Shown: positions 37,465 to 50,099, counted from the stretch's first letter. The stretch is 64,000 nucleotides of DNA from Combretum micranthum (GCA_024138025.1 JAMXBD010000641.1:62001-126000); one strand, 5' to 3'. The notes: generated by a model not told the origin, from the letters alone. Numbers and translations: made by a program.

Positions 37465-37690
37465 AGCTACGATAGAAGTGAATCCACTAGAAGTGTTACC
37501 TAAATTAACTTATGATGCACATCCTATCAAGGTCATAGGTCATAAGGAAATTGCAATTGGAAACAAAATTATAAAATATAATTACGTTCATTAAAGTGGT
37601 CAATTAGCGCAAGAAGCTACTTGGGAGCTAAAGGAGGCCATGTGTGTCAAGGATCAATTGTTTTGCCCTGTATAGAGTTTAAAAAATTCA
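37465..37690 (+). mobile_element. chromovirus (Ty3/gypsy) integrase C-end/chromodomain relic
   Basis: Plus-strand peptides EVNPLEVLPKLTYDAHPIKV, then GHKE, and after a stop QEATWELKEAM, follow the pattern of the end of chromovirus integrase: the 'P-V-K-I-L-D-R-K-E' chromodomain start and the 'E-A-T-W-E' motif. An in-frame TAA separates the two halves. No LTR or other pol domain could be attached. Confidence 0.65.
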
Positions 37691-38244
37691 TAAAAATTGA
37701 AAACACATTTAAAACCTCTTAAATAGATATAATCAAGTGTTTAAATTAGATTTTAAGGTTAAATTAGGTATATAAAAAATAAACTTAACACTATTTCAGG
37801 TTATAAGCACAAAACTCTCTTAGAATATAGTATAAGAAACATGGAAGCCTTGGATATATGACACGTCACATTTTTTGACAACATTCTGCTTGTCTCAATG
37901 CTACCAACTATCCTCTATTTTAAATCCATCCTACTTCATTCCATTACCTTAGCATTATCAAAACACTTACCAGATAAAACCTCTCTAAAAGGATGAAGTT
38001 CTTGCCTATTCCTCTAAGCCAATATAACTACTCATAAAAGCCCTATCTCGAACAATTTACTCGATAATGAAAAAATCACAAGATAACTTAATATTAGTAA
38101 CTTAATGTACTTATATCTAGTACGTTCTTGTAATCAATCAATAGATATAAAACACACTTTGTATTGAGAAGCATTTGGTGAAACTTCTTTACTAGGTATC
38201 CTATAACTGGGTGTTGCATTTTAAGATAGTTAAATAAACTGAAC
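37691..38244. other. intergenic, no gene seen
   Basis: AT-rich sequence downstream of the chromovirus relic. It may contain part of that element's LTR but no boundary is visible. Confidence 0.3.
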
Positions 38245-38440
38245 TAATATGTATATTTGAAATAATGGCAAACCAAGTACTTGCATATTAAATTTTTGAT
38301 AATTTTGTATTTTATCTTTAAATTTTTGCAAATTTATACTTATATTTTCAAAGTATATGCAGTTCGGGATCTCCTTAAATAATATTTAGCAGGCATTTAT
38401 ATTCATGTAAGATAATGACAACACGTATTGCTTTTGAGGA
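38245..38440. mobile_element. partial copy of the 541-954 fold-back family
   Basis: Shares 'tttgataattt', 'tttaaatttttgcaaatt', 'ttttcaaagtat' and 'gacatttat'-like words in the same order as the left arm at 557-700. Only one arm is present. Confidence 0.45.
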
Positions 38441-38797
38441 TACTAGGGAGTACTTAATATTCAATTCTTAGACTCATAGATGTTTAGGGAGAATTCAACA
38501 TCATATATGTGTGTATATATATGTATTACTATATTTACGTGTAAGGGGATACTAAATTATCCCTATATTATTTATCTTACTTAAATTAAAGATAATAAAA
38601 TGTTGGTTATTGCATTAGCAATAGTCTTACATATGAATATGCTTGCTTAATCACATGTGTGTTGTGGTATGTCTTATTGGGCTCTAACTCACTATTTTCT
38701 TTTTTCAAGTACATGTGATGAATGTGTAGACCATTGTATGCTAGTTTAATGGTTAATGGACTGGGAATACAACCAGCATTGAAAACCCTCCATATAA

Positions 38798-39205
38798 GAA
38801 GTTAGGTATACTGGAATAAGCTAGGATTGAATGAATTTGAATCATAGGAATGAAATGGAGTAGATTGAATAAAGGAATAACAAATCCATTCATATGTCTG
38901 GATACATTCACGAAATAGAATGGAATAATTATTTAATAAGTTTTGTTAAAAATACCATTTGTATTAAATGTAGATAATAATATGTATAGATAAAAATGAA
39001 ATAAAAAAGTAACCATTATATAAATGGAATAAAACCATGATTCCATATTTGAGAAGATAGAATTAAATTCCTCTTAGGATCCGAAATCGTTGATTCCAAA
39101 GGAATCATGATTCTACCTTCTAAAAACACTTTCAAATATTGGGAAATGGAATGGAAGCCAGAATCGCGATTCTATTCTAGTTCATTCCTACATACTAAAT
39201 GTGCC
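38798..39205. mobile_element. MITE-like element with 'ggaat' termini
   Basis: The left TTAGGTATACTGGAATAAG and, on the other strand at the right, TTAGTATGTAGGAATGAAC form imperfect inverted ends. The body is rich in 'gattccat/atggaatc' words and AT-rich in the middle. No clear duplication. Confidence 0.5.
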
Positions 39206-41086
39206 ATAAGTGTTTACTAAAGAGTAACTTTTAGTAATAAATTGTAATACTTGTAGAGTTAGTATGATGGATGGTAGTTTAACTCTTAAAAGTCATAAGA
39301 GGATATTTGTGTAGTGGATTATCTTTACAAGCATGTAAACCAATAATATTTGCAATTATTAATGCACAAGAGATTTTAGAGATATTTATGGTGTTTTAAT
39401 ATGAATAAAAATAGATTCTAAGTTTTGCATGTCGATATTTTATATGGATATATGGCGGGTTGATGTAATGCTACTATGAACTTTTATTTTAAAATTTCAT
39501 TTGTTACTTTTACTTATCAATTATTTAAATATATTTACTAATATCATGTTATTGAATTAATTATTGTAGGACGATTAACAAACTGAAATATGTCAAGGAT
39601 TGATAGAATTTTGAACTACACAGTGGAACTTTCTGTTGTAAAATATGAAAAATCTTAAGATCAAATTATCTTAGAAATTAAGGATGAAATATGCATTGAA
39701 CTCGAATATATTAACATTACTAAAATGCAAAACGAAATAATTTTATATGGTTATTCTAATGAAAAGTTGAAATAACTTGAAACATGTTCAGGATTCGGAA
39801 GGAGGGAAGAGAGAGAGAGAGAGAGAGAGAGAATATAGTAAAAGCAATTAAAAAAAAAAACCCACCAACAAAAAGCTCAAAAGTCAAAAGGCAAAAAGGC
39901 CACGAAGTTTTAGCTGACAAGGCAGCACTTTGAAGTCTAAGTACAAAGAAAGATCCCACCGATGCTCTTGGCAATTCTAAAATCTCACAGGTTTTTGTGA
40001 AAACTTTTCCTTTTTCCCTTTCTTTCCTGTTTAAGTTAATCTTTGGATAAAGTGAAACTTTGGATAAGGTTTCCAAGTGGAGTTTCATTTTTTTTCCTTC
40101 TAAGACAACTTTAAGGTAACAGATCATGGAGATCGAAGATTTGAAGAACGGTGGAGTAACGTTGTTGTCATGGTGTAATGGGTTACACATGCAACATGTG
40201 AGAGTAAAAAACAGGGTCCCCTGTCACAAGCAACGTACGTGTTCATGTACTTCTCCTTCACCTACGCTTCATCCGTCTATCTAACCCCATCGCATCACTT
40301 TACCTTCCTAATGCGTGTCGAAATCAATGAGTTTGTGCGCACAATTTTACATTCTAATATACAGATTGTATTAATTTTTTATATATTTTAGTTTTAGGTA
40401 TCATTGCTATCATGATAACCTCAATGCATGTCGAAATCTATTATTTTTGAACAATCTTTATATTATCCGTGTTTCTCTATAGATAACTTTTTGTTTACGA
40501 AATTAATTACACAAATATTATTGTAGTATCGTATCTTAGAAATATGATATTTAAAATATAAAAATGTTGCATATTGTAAATATATTAAGGTAAATATTAA
40601 TATGAACATTACACTTATAATATGCGATACCCATAATATATCTCATTTGTGATATGTGATGTTTTTAAAATAAAATGTATCACAATTCTAAAATGTAATA
40701 TAACATTGATATCATAATAATATTTTTTATATAATTTATATTTAAGTAATTTTTTTTAAGTTTGATAGTTGTTTCTTTACATTTGAATATAGTTTTATCA
40801 CCAAATTATACATCTGTCTAAATTTTGAATCAAGATTTCTATACTTCAAACTTTTATTAGCAAGGCATGGTACGAGATGCAAATTTTGGGCAGAGTACAT
40901 AGAGGCAGCACCGTATGTACGAAACAATCATAGAATAATAGGTTAAAAATTTACTGAAATCAAGAACTTCCAGGCTCATTAGGTTAACTTTTTATCATGC
41001 AAACTTAGACCCAGTTTTGCACGTCGTTCCACCATTGAAATTTACTCTATTTTGCATACCGGACCTGCTTTTCTTTTAGGAATCAT
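39206..41086. other. intergenic, no gene seen; (GA)n at 39809-39831
   Basis: AT-rich with a (GA)n microsatellite. The GC-richer stretch at about 39890-40320 has an open minus frame (39756-40190) of low-complexity composition that matches nothing recognised. Confidence 0.35.
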
Positions 41087-41094
41087 TCAAACAC

Positions 41095-42021
41095 TAGGAT
41101 TGGGCAAAAAACCCGACCAACCGATACAATCCATAATCGAACCAAATTAAACCAAATAAAAAATATGATTATTTTAAAAATAATTTAGTTTAAAAAATTC
41201 TTAATTCGAACCAATCCCTAAATATATGATTAATTTAGAGGGATAAGCCGGAACAATCCATAAAACCAAATCAAATTATTTTAGACAAATATAAAAATAT
41301 TTTACGTGTAATTATAATTTTTTTATAATGATTGATTAAATGTTATATATATTCTTATGATTTTATTATGATATTTATTATATGATGAATATTGATCAAT
41401 AATAACTTGTTTCTTTTTTAAAATTGTTTTTGGATTCAAGAGGGGCTATTTTACTGCTAACTTAATGTTTTTTTTATATTAATCGTTTAAACCCTATGCA
41501 GTATGACTTTTGTTATTTAGTTATATATCTTATTATATATTAAATTTTTCATTGTATTTTGTTACCATATTATTTTTATTCACAAAAGACTTTTGTTGGT
41601 AGATAATTTTTTTTAAGCAAAATTTGTTAGTAGATGGTTAAGCTGATGATATTTTAGAGGACTTTAAATTATATTTTACTATTTATTAGTTAATGAATGT
41701 ATTGTGCTAGTGACTAAATGATTTGATGAAAAAATATGGATTATGAGTGTGATGTTATAATATATTTTGTTGAGATCTACAATATGAACTTTGTAGAGTG
41801 ATTTCAATATTTGAATATTCGCATAAATGTAAAATATTATGACTAAGTTTTTTTATTTAAATTTTGATTTAATCTGTAATATGAACCGAACCAAACAGTT
41901 ATTTAATGGTTTTAAAAATTTTGATCCGAACCTAGTTTGGTTTAGGAAGAAAAAACAATCGTAAATTATGGTTTGGTTAATTTTGGTGAAAACCAGACTA
42001 AATCGATCCACGCCGACCCTA
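41095..42021. mobile_element. non-autonomous hAT-like element, 927 bp
   Basis: Termini TAGGATTGGGC and, on the other strand, TAGGGTCGGCG, flanked by TCAAACAC (41087-41094) and TCAAATAC (42022-42029), an 8-bp duplication with one mismatch. Subterminal regions carry 'aaacccgacc' and 'gaaccgaacc' words. The interior is AT-rich and non-coding. Size and terminus type match the element at 25117-26057. Confidence 0.7.
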
Positions 42022-42029
42022 TCAAATAC

Positions 42030-43210
42030 AATGCACTTAGTTTTTATATTAGATTATGTGTCCTCAATTTATTAATTATTAACATCGAAAGTGTATTTGT
42101 CATGTTTAATAATCATACGAGTTTGGTCCTATGAAAAAAGGCATGGGGCATAAAAAAAATTTCAAGCAAAAATGATCGTCACGTTTTTTCCTTGGCTCTC
42201 TTTCTTTAATATGTCTATCATAAAAAGTAAGGTTTTGTGCAAAAAAATAATTTGAAAATAAAAATCCCAAAGTAGCATTTTTTTTTATCTTACTCTCAAA
42301 GTATATATTGAAGGCATAACTATCATATGTGCCTTCAAGAGAATAATTTTAGCAAAGAAGGCATGTATACAAGATTGCAATAATTATCCTAGAGTTTTCT
42401 TTCTCTCAGCTCTCTTTGTTGACACTTTTGGATCTGTTTAAATTATTGGATTTTTATTTATATTGTATCTGTATTTGATCTGCATCTATAATTTATTTAT
42501 ATCATATCTAGTTGGTCAGTTTATAAATAAAATTATCAATTTTTTATTGATAAATGATAAAAATATAATATCAAAATTACCATAATATGATCAATAGACA
42601 TAACCTTGTTACTCTCAAGTCTCAAATCCACTATTTGCTCAATTTCTCTCTCTAATTCAAGTAAAAAAGCGAAAATATATATATATATATATATATATAT
42701 GTTCTGATACAGGTAACAAGGCACATGCGGGGTACATGTCCTTTTCAATGCTTATAATTCCCTCAAAATCAACCATTTCCGTTAAAAATAAATTATATAA
42801 CCAAGAGATTAAGAAGTAAGAAATTATAAAAGCTGTCACAGATTCCGGCATTATATAGCTTGTCGAATACACTTCAATCCAACCATAAGACGAAAATTTT
42901 AATACATAAAACTCATGTCTTAATCAGAAGTTAGATTCCGTCGAATCAAAGTTACACCAACACCACCTTAAACTTAAACCAATAGGTTTAAAGATACATA
43001 CAAAAATTTCAAAATACATATAAGGAAATGCTCTACGTATAACAATCTTATTTTATTTTCCTGTATGCGACGCTATTTTCAAAATACATACCTACGAAAG
43101 CAATTCATTATTGTTATAAATAAATAATAAATAAATACATAACATTAAATGAAATTCATGTTCTTAATAAGATTGAGAAAAATAGATTTATAACTGTATA
43201 GGATGTTGAG
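42030..43210. other. 3' flank of the 145-residue gene, with MITE end and (AT)n
   Basis: Non-coding. At 42430-42560 one terminus of the 'gatacagat' MITE family (GGATCTGTTTAAATTATTGG, then 'gtatctgtatttgatctg') is visible as copy C. An (AT)n tract lies at about 42677-42700. The part next to 43210 is presumed 3' UTR of the following gene. Confidence 0.5.
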
Positions 43211-43804
43211 CTAAACAACGTCACTAATCAAGCGCTTATGCCTATTGTAATGTTTCTCCATGAATACTCTTGATGCTCCTTCCACAGTTCTCCTCCATGT
43301 CTGCAAAACAACAAGATATAGATTTAGCCTCGGGAATAATCGGACAAAGTCAATTTGGCAGTAATTAATGGACAAAACGTGATATTGTTTATCAACAGAT
43401 ACAGATCCAGATGAAAATGAAAATCAGACAATCCAAACAGAAATTGTAAGCATCACCTTTTCGATGGCACCTCTAAGTGACCTGTTTCGAATATCCCCTG
43501 TCCTGAGCCGCTGCGACCTGATCCCCATCCCGATCCCGAGATGCAGAAACAGCACAGACCTTTTCTTAATGCGTGGAAGGAGCGATCTTCGTTCCACCAA
43601 GCTGTTTACTGGACTCTCTGACCCGTCCTCTTCATCAGCAGAACCCCGGAGGTTCCTCTTCCGGCGTTTCGACACCCGCCGGCGGGATGGTTCCTTTTTA
43701 GGCGATTCCTCATCTGCAAACTTTTTCAGCAGTTCATCCGAACATTTCCTGGTGACATGCTGGATCGTAGCAGCATCGTCCGAAATTGCATCGTTTCGTT
43801 CCAT
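43211..43804 (-). CDS. small basic plant protein of unknown function, 2 exons
   Basis: Exon 1 is 43804-43457 (116 codons) and exon 2 is 43300-43211, ending TAG. The intron 43301-43456 has GT and AG borders and the phase joins cleanly, giving 145 residues. An acidic/amphipathic N-terminus (DDAATIQHVTRKCSDELLKK) is followed by a strongly basic patch (RRRVSKRRKRN, about 41-51) that could be a nuclear signal, a VERRSLLPR segment, and a C-terminus with TWRRTVEGASRVFMEKHYNR then HKRLISDVV. The C-terminus looks like a conserved block seen in plant proteins of unknown function, but I cannot name the family. No membrane segment or signal peptide. The intron contains one end of a 'gatacagat' MITE against the donor side. 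Confidence 0.75.
43394..43443. mobile_element. 'gatacagat' MITE terminus in intron (copy D)
   Basis: AACAGATACAGATCCAG followed by 'gacaatccaaacag' matches the right end of copies A and B. It lies inside the intron of the 145-residue gene, eight bases from the donor (43455-43456, minus). No matching left end is nearby, so it is a fragment. Confidence 0.55.
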
Positions 43805-45282
43805 TGAGGAAATAAAAAGAACTATAGAGATATCAAAAGATGATTTGGAGACAAGAGAGCTGAGAGAGAGATGTTACGTTAGTGAATTTTGTTTTATGTG
43901 ATCAAGAACTAAGGAGGTCTGTCGAGGTTTCGTGGGTTTAATATGTCAATTTTTGTGTTTTGTTATGAAGGAAAATTGGACCGTTGGGGTGGGGGGAAGA
44001 GGGTATTATTGTATTGTATGAATAGAGCAAAATATAGCCGTTGAAAAGAATAATTGATTAAATAGTTTTTGCTGGTTAATGCATTGTATTCAGTGCCTAT
44101 GCTGACAACCGGACAAAGTACACTGTACACCGCATACTGTCCTACTCCAAGGAGTTTTTTTCCGCTTTCCCATGTGAATCTCGAGATGTCGTTTAAAATT
44201 TAGGTTTCTTTCTACTGTCTTATTTTTAAGATTCGATTCTGCATACCACTCTAAGTAGATTCAAGTTCAGTAATTAAATAGTGACGTTCCTAGCGACAGT
44301 CTAAAATATACATTCCTAGATTACCGGCAGCTAGCATATGTCAAGAGTTGTCTTCGTACTGCTGAAAGCTTGTATGCCAGGACAAATTTTCCAATGGACC
44401 ATTGAATTTAGTTTTATCATAATTTGATCCATAACAAATAGATTGGGTGTGGTTATATGTTCGTTATCCAATACCCTTTGGTCAGCTTATGGATGCTACT
44501 CTAATGTTAACTATTTATTTATTTATTTTTTTTGGCCAGGATAATATTAACAACTGTAAATTGAGTGATTTGTATGGTTTTACATTTATTAATTTGTCAT
44601 ACTCCTGGCAACTAGTACGAGGAAATTTTGAAAAAACGAAAGGAATAAAAACAAGATGCAATTAAGGGTGAGCATCGGGGAATTTGAAGAAGCAAATGCA
44701 AAAGGGAACATGGAAACTGTGATAGCTTAGACCCATCAAATATAGGTTTTGCAGTAAGCATCAGACGACACAGAATGTGTTTCAATTCAATTCTAACTTA
44801 TCGTAAGGTACATGGTGTAAGATATGTTTTATAGTCACCCTAGAACGTAAATGTAATCTGTAATATTTTATGGATAGGTTGCAGGCTCTCCTATAGATTC
44901 TCATTAATGTGGGGAGTACACGAACTACTACATATAAAATAAAAGGTGCTTATATTTGTTGGATTTGAATTCAAACCTTCTACGTTATACATAGTGCTCC
45001 AAATATGTTGTGCAACATTTGCAAGTAATAGTTATTGCTGTCAGCATATTGTTCAGTGAGTTTAGTTGTCCTCATTAATGACTTTGAGATAGGCATCTTG
45101 GACTAAATCCGATTGGATGTAGTAGAGCAGATTCTTGGGTTAATGATTAAATATAGAAAATTAAACCCTATCAATAATATTTTAACAAAATTTGAATTGG
45201 AAAGCTTGAAATAGAGATAAATGAATTTATTTTACTGCTGCTGGCCTATTTGCGTGTATAAAGTAGATTCAGAAGAGGTTTC
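43805..45282. other. intergenic, no gene seen
   Basis: Upstream region of the minus-strand 145-residue gene, then AT-rich sequence up to the copia LTR. Short open frames (for example + 44447-44665) have no domain. Confidence 0.4.
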
Positions 45283-45515
45283 TATAGAAAATAGTGGTTA
45301 TTATTTAAATATATTTAGTTGTTAAATTAGTTTTTTATGATGAGAAGAGATATTTCTTTTAGTCTTGTTTATTATATTTCTTAGTCATATTTAAATCTTA
45401 TTAATTAGCACAATATGAGGGATACTTATCTCATCCCTTAGCTTGTGCACACTTGTATTTATTCTATTGCAATTTTGAATAAAGAATGAGAGTATTTTCC
45501 TTCTAAAATTCCTCA
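45283..45515 (+). repeat. copia 5' LTR
   Basis: About 233 bp, aligning with 63463-63685 throughout (for example 'gcacaatatgaggga' and 'cccttagcttgtgc'). The starting TG has become TA; it ends CCTCA. Confidence 0.9.
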
Positions 45516-45527
45516 TGGTATCAAAGC
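45516..45527 (+). other. copia primer-binding site (tRNA-iMet type)
   Basis: TGGTATCAAAGC directly after the 5' LTR. It differs by one base from the usual plant copia primer site complementary to initiator tRNA-Met. Confidence 0.85.
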
Positions 45528-45559
45528 TCCACTCGATCCTAAATCGACTGGGTCTACTC

Positions 45560-46880
45560 CATCATGAGTGACACTAAGAAAACATATGAGATCACTCTAG
45601 GAACAAACTTAAAGTTTAGGTCTTTAGATGATCATGATTTGCCCAGTCACTCTTTATAACCTTCTGTTTCATCAATGGGAGACCAACACTCACTCTAAAT
45701 TACTCAATAGAAACTTAATGGAGTGAATTTTCATGAGTGGTTTCAATCCGTAAAATTGGTGATTCGTGGAAAGGGAAAATTAGGGTATTTAACTGGCTCG
45801 ATTGCTGTTCCATATCAAAACTCAAATGAATGTAGTGTGTAGGAAGCCGAAAATTCCATGATCATGGCGTGGTTGATCAATTACATGGAACCTAGGATAG
45901 GTAGGACGTATTTGTTTTTCCAAACAGCTAAGTAAATCTAGGATAATGTCCAAGAAATCTACTCAGACTTGGCAAACTTCTCCCAAAGATTTGAAGTCCG
46001 ATCAAAACTCTGCACCACATCACAAGGTAACATGAATGCGACTTATTATTATAATACATTAATGGAACTTTGGTAGGAAATGGATTTTTTCTAAGAATTT
46101 GATTAGAAGGGCGTAGAAGATGGGATTAAATGCAATAGTTTGCTAGAGAAAGATAGAATTTTTTATTTTTTACCTGGGCTAAACCTAGAGTTTGATGAAG
46201 TCAAAGGATGTTTACATGGAAAGTAACCCTTTCCAACTCTTAAAGAAGTTTTTGCAAAGGTTAGAAGGGAGGAAAGTAGGCGTAGGGTCATGTTGACTTC
46301 AAACAAGAACGTCCTGAGTTCAATATTATTAATGAAAAACAATGCAACCAGTGACCTAACAGCAAAGGAGAAAACATGGTGTTATTGTTGAAGACCAAAT
46401 CATATTCGCAATACTTGTTGGAAATTACATGGCAAGCCAGAAAATCTCAAATCTAAGCGACTAAGAGGTCCATCCAATTTTAGAACAACATAGGTGGTTG
46501 AGGTAAAGCCACAAACTAATTTAAGTTCAAACGTTAGTCTCATTACAGAACAAATGGTTTTGGTGCAACAAATTTTCAGTCAAACTTATATTGATTTTGG
46601 TAATAATTAGACCATTGAATAGTCTTCTATAGTTGTTATTGCCTAAAGAGGTACTTATTTAACTCTTTCTCAAATTAGAGAAAAAGATAGTTAGATTATT
46701 GTTATCGGGGCATCAAACCACCGGTGTAACTCATTGCAATTCTTTGAAAAATTGAAGGCTTGTAACCATGTTAGTAAAGTGTTGGTAGCTAATGGCCAAA
46801 GTACTTTGGCAAAGGGAAGAGGAACTGTATTTATTGCAAATCTAAAATTAGATGAAACATTACTAGTTTCATAGTTGAAA
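45560..46880 (+). pseudogene. copia gag and protease region, decayed
   Basis: Gag-type peptides appear in order: KLNGVNFHEWFQSVKLVI, GKGKLGYLTGSIAVPYQNS, ENSMIMAWLINYMEPRIGRT, VRREESRR, and a degraded zinc-knuckle area. A protease-like WIID-type site follows near 46690, reading IIVIGASNH, so the catalytic Asp-Ser/Thr-Gly has been lost. Stops are frequent. Capsid and protease function are inferred from the family. Confidence 0.75.
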
Positions 46881-47965
46881 TATAATTTGCTATCTATAAG
46901 TAAATTCACAAGAGATATGAATTGTCAAGTGACCTTCTCTCTTATTAGTTGTGTTTTGCAGGACCTAGCTTTGGGGAAGATGATTGGCAATGCTGAGGAA
47001 TACAAAGGACTTTATTATATCTCTGGAGTTAAGTTAAGGTCTAGTCATGAGTTTTGAGTCTCAATCTCCTTTTTCTGTCAAGAATAGATTAGACATCATG
47101 CTATGGCATAGACATCTTGGTCACCCTAATTTTGTATATACGAAACATTTGTATCCAAAGCTATTTGAGTATAAAGAAGTTAATGATTTCAAGTGTGAAC
47201 GTTGTATCATGGTTAAATTTTTCAAGAATTCTTATAATATTTAGCCTTATAAACCTTCAAAGCCATTTCACTTGGTACATAGTGATATTAGGTGTCCTTC
47301 TTGAATATCAACTCATTCTGAGCACAAATGGTTTGTAATTTTTATTAATGATCATAAGTGAGTATGTTAGGTATATCTTTTTTTTTAAAAAGTTAGGAAT
47401 ATATCAAGTGTTTGACAATTCCATAAATTTGTTCTCATTGTCTTCCAAACAAATGTTCAAGTCCTCCGTAGTGACAACGAGAAAAAATATCTCTCAAATG
47501 AATTTGAAAATTACTTAAGTGATAATGGTATTGTTCAACAAAGTTCTTGTATGTATGATTCTCAACAAACTGGAGTATTTGAATGAAAAAATAAACACTT
47601 ACTTGAAAACAGCTAGGTCAATGATGCTAGCAAACACTATTCCTGATCAATTTTGGGGGGAAACTGTCTTAACCGCAGGATGTCCAATTAATAGAATCCC
47701 CTCTAAAGTGCTCCAATTTCGAATTCCCATCAATGTTCTCTTGCAATTCTATCCGGACACTGGCATATTTAATACACTATCCTCCAAGATTTTTGGATGT
47801 ACTATGTTTATTCTCAACAATTCGTTACATAAACACAAACTTGAAGCAAAGGCATTAAAGAGTATGCTTGTGGACTATTCTCCTGTGCAAAAAGGTTATA
47901 AATGTTATCACCTTCCTTCCAAGAAGTTATTTGTCACCTTACACATTGTTTTTCTTGAAGAGTAG
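46881..47965 (+). pseudogene. copia GAG-pre-integrase and integrase region, decayed
   Basis: YNLLSISKFTRD, then LWHRHLGHPNFVYTKHLYPK and CERC form the His/Cys pre-integrase domain. HLVHSDI begins the integrase core (about 47274). A shifted integrase end with ARSMMLANTIPDQFWGE lies near 47610-47665. SMLVDYSPVQKGYKCYHLPS (about 47862-47920) is the usual segment after integrase. Several stops and shifts. Confidence 0.8.
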
Positions 47966-48499
47966 CCATACTATGGCACTGCTCTTCAGAGGAAGTCTCA
48001 TTCCTTGGAAACACAGTGGTGTTCTCCATTATGTTGGTCTATCCCATCCTTTTTGATGTCAGGTCTATCACCAAACGCATTAGAACTTTCAGGTCTGCCA
48101 CCAAACATACAAAACACACTAAAATCTTTGTGCATGCCACCGAACACACCGGATTTTGTCCTTTTTGGAACTAAGTCATCAAATTATGAATCTTTTAGGT
48201 ATGAATCAAGTGAATCAGAAGTTTTAGTCCATTTCCTCCAAATCTAAGTCAAACAAGTTGGAATCCAAACACTTGAAGTCAATGAGTCTTGAGTAATCTC
48301 TTAAATTTACTCTAGAGAGCAGTTCAAACATAAAAAACTTCATGTTTATACTCAAAGGCATAAAATCCGTTAACGAGGCCAATTATCCAACTTGAGGCAC
48401 TTGGTCCCACAAACTATTTAGGAGCTGTCACATAATGAGTAATCTGACAATGAGAAGGTGGAATTACCTATAACCTTGAGAAAAGAAAAGAGAAAATGT

Positions 48500-49928
48500 G
48501 CTAAATGCCCCATTTCAAATTATTTGAGTTATTCAAATCTCTCATCTCAATTCAAAAAATGTATAGCTCATGTAGATGAAGAAGTAATTCCCAGGAAATG
48601 AAGCATTAAAGAATTAGAGATTTAGAGAAGCTGTTCATGAAAAGATGAAAGCCTTGTATCAAAACAACACATGGGAGATAGTTGGTCTTCCTAATGGAAA
48701 GAAGGCCTTAGGAAGCAAGTGGATATTTAGTATTGAGCATAAGTCAAATGGAAGTATTGAACAATACAAGGCATGCCAGGTTGCTCAAGGTTACACTTAA
48801 AATTATGGCATAGATTATGAGGAGACATTTGCTCTAGTAGCAAAATTGAATGCCATTATGTTAATCTTGCCTTTGACGACTAATCTAGATTGGCCATTAC
48901 ATCAACTAGATACAAAAGATGCCTTTCTAAATGGAGATCTAGTAGAGGAAATTTACATGAGACTTCCACCATGATTTACTTCAGGTGAAAATGATGGTAA
49001 GGTATGTAAGTTAAATAAGACCCTATATGGCTTGAAATAATCTCTACGAGCATGGTTTAAGAACTTTAGTGATACTATGGTTTGATTGGGCTATACACAA
49101 AGTCAGATTGAGCATACTATGTTTGTGAAATTAGGAAATAATGGGTTAAAGTCAATCTTAATAGTCTATGTGGATGATATAATTATTACAGGTGATGATG
49201 AGGCTAAGATTGTAATTTTGAAGGAGAAAATTAAAGGGGATTTTGAGACACAAGAGCTTGGATATTTGAAATTTATTTTAGGAATGGAAGTAGCGAGAAG
49301 CGAGAAAGGAATTGTTATAAGTGAGAGAAATTGCATTTTGGATCTATTAAACGAAATTGGAAATTTAGGTTACAACCCAATGAGCACTCCTCTTCCTCGT
49401 AATTAGAGGAGTCTTGCACCAAAAAAGGATATACCGATAGATAAAGGTCAATATCAACAATTAGTTGGTAGATTGATTTACTTATCCTTAACTTGTCCTG
49501 ATATGACTTATTTTATTAGTTTGGTTAGTCAAGCTATGCATGCACCAACAAAACATCACATGATTGGTGCAAATCACATTTTAAGATACTTAAAAGGTAC
49601 ACCAAGTAAAGGATTGTTCATCCTGAAGACTAAAGGTTGAAGCCTTGAAGCCTTTACAGACGCAGATTAGAGAAGAGATATAACATATGGTAAATCTACC
49701 TCGTGTTTTTGTATAAAGCTTCGGCGAAATTTAGTAACATGGAGAAGTAAAAAACAATCATTTATGGCTAGAAGTAGCATTAAGTCTGAATACAAAGCTA
49801 TTGCACAAGGGATTTGTGGAATAATCTAGATCCAAAGGTTACTACCAGACTTGGAAATACATGTAGATAGTACACAGGTGTTTAGTGACAACAAATCTAC
49901 TCTTAGAATTGTAAAAAATCTTATGCAA
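48500..49928 (+). pseudogene. copia RT and 5' part of RNase H, decayed
   Basis: RT peptides are NTWEIVGLPNGKKALGSKWI, DYEETFALVAKL, QLDTKDAFLNGDLVEEIYM, and ILIVYVDDIIITGDD (about 49160-49205), which carries the YVDD catalytic motif. The longest uninterrupted piece is 49086-49406. RNase H follows with YLKGTPSKGLFI and DNKSTLRIVKNLMQ, and breaks off at 49928 where the Athila element begins. It continues at 63277. Stops at several sites. Confidence 0.85.
49924..49928. repeat. Athila target-site duplication, left (TGCAA)
   Basis: TGCAA before the Athila 5' LTR; the right copy is TTCAA at 63272-63276 (four of five match). Dropping one copy joins the copia codons for NLMQ and LDRMK in frame. Confidence 0.8.
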
Positions 49929-50099
49929 TGATAAGATCACATTTTATACAACTTTTTCAATGTGCAATTTGAATAAAACTATCTTAAATTCTATAAAAAT
50001 TGCTTGAATAAATACTTGTTTTGATTAAATTCATGTTTCAGGTCTAAATTGAGTAAAGGAATGCAAAACAAGCATTGTTGAATTGAGAAAAGGAAAATT

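Noticed and set aside
39756..40190. 144-codon minus frame
   Set aside because: Includes a Ser/Leu run encoded by a (GA)n microsatellite; no family recognised.
43464..43901. 145-codon plus frame antisense to exon 1 of the small gene
   Set aside because: It is the antisense shadow of a real coding exon with clean splice phase on the minus strand.
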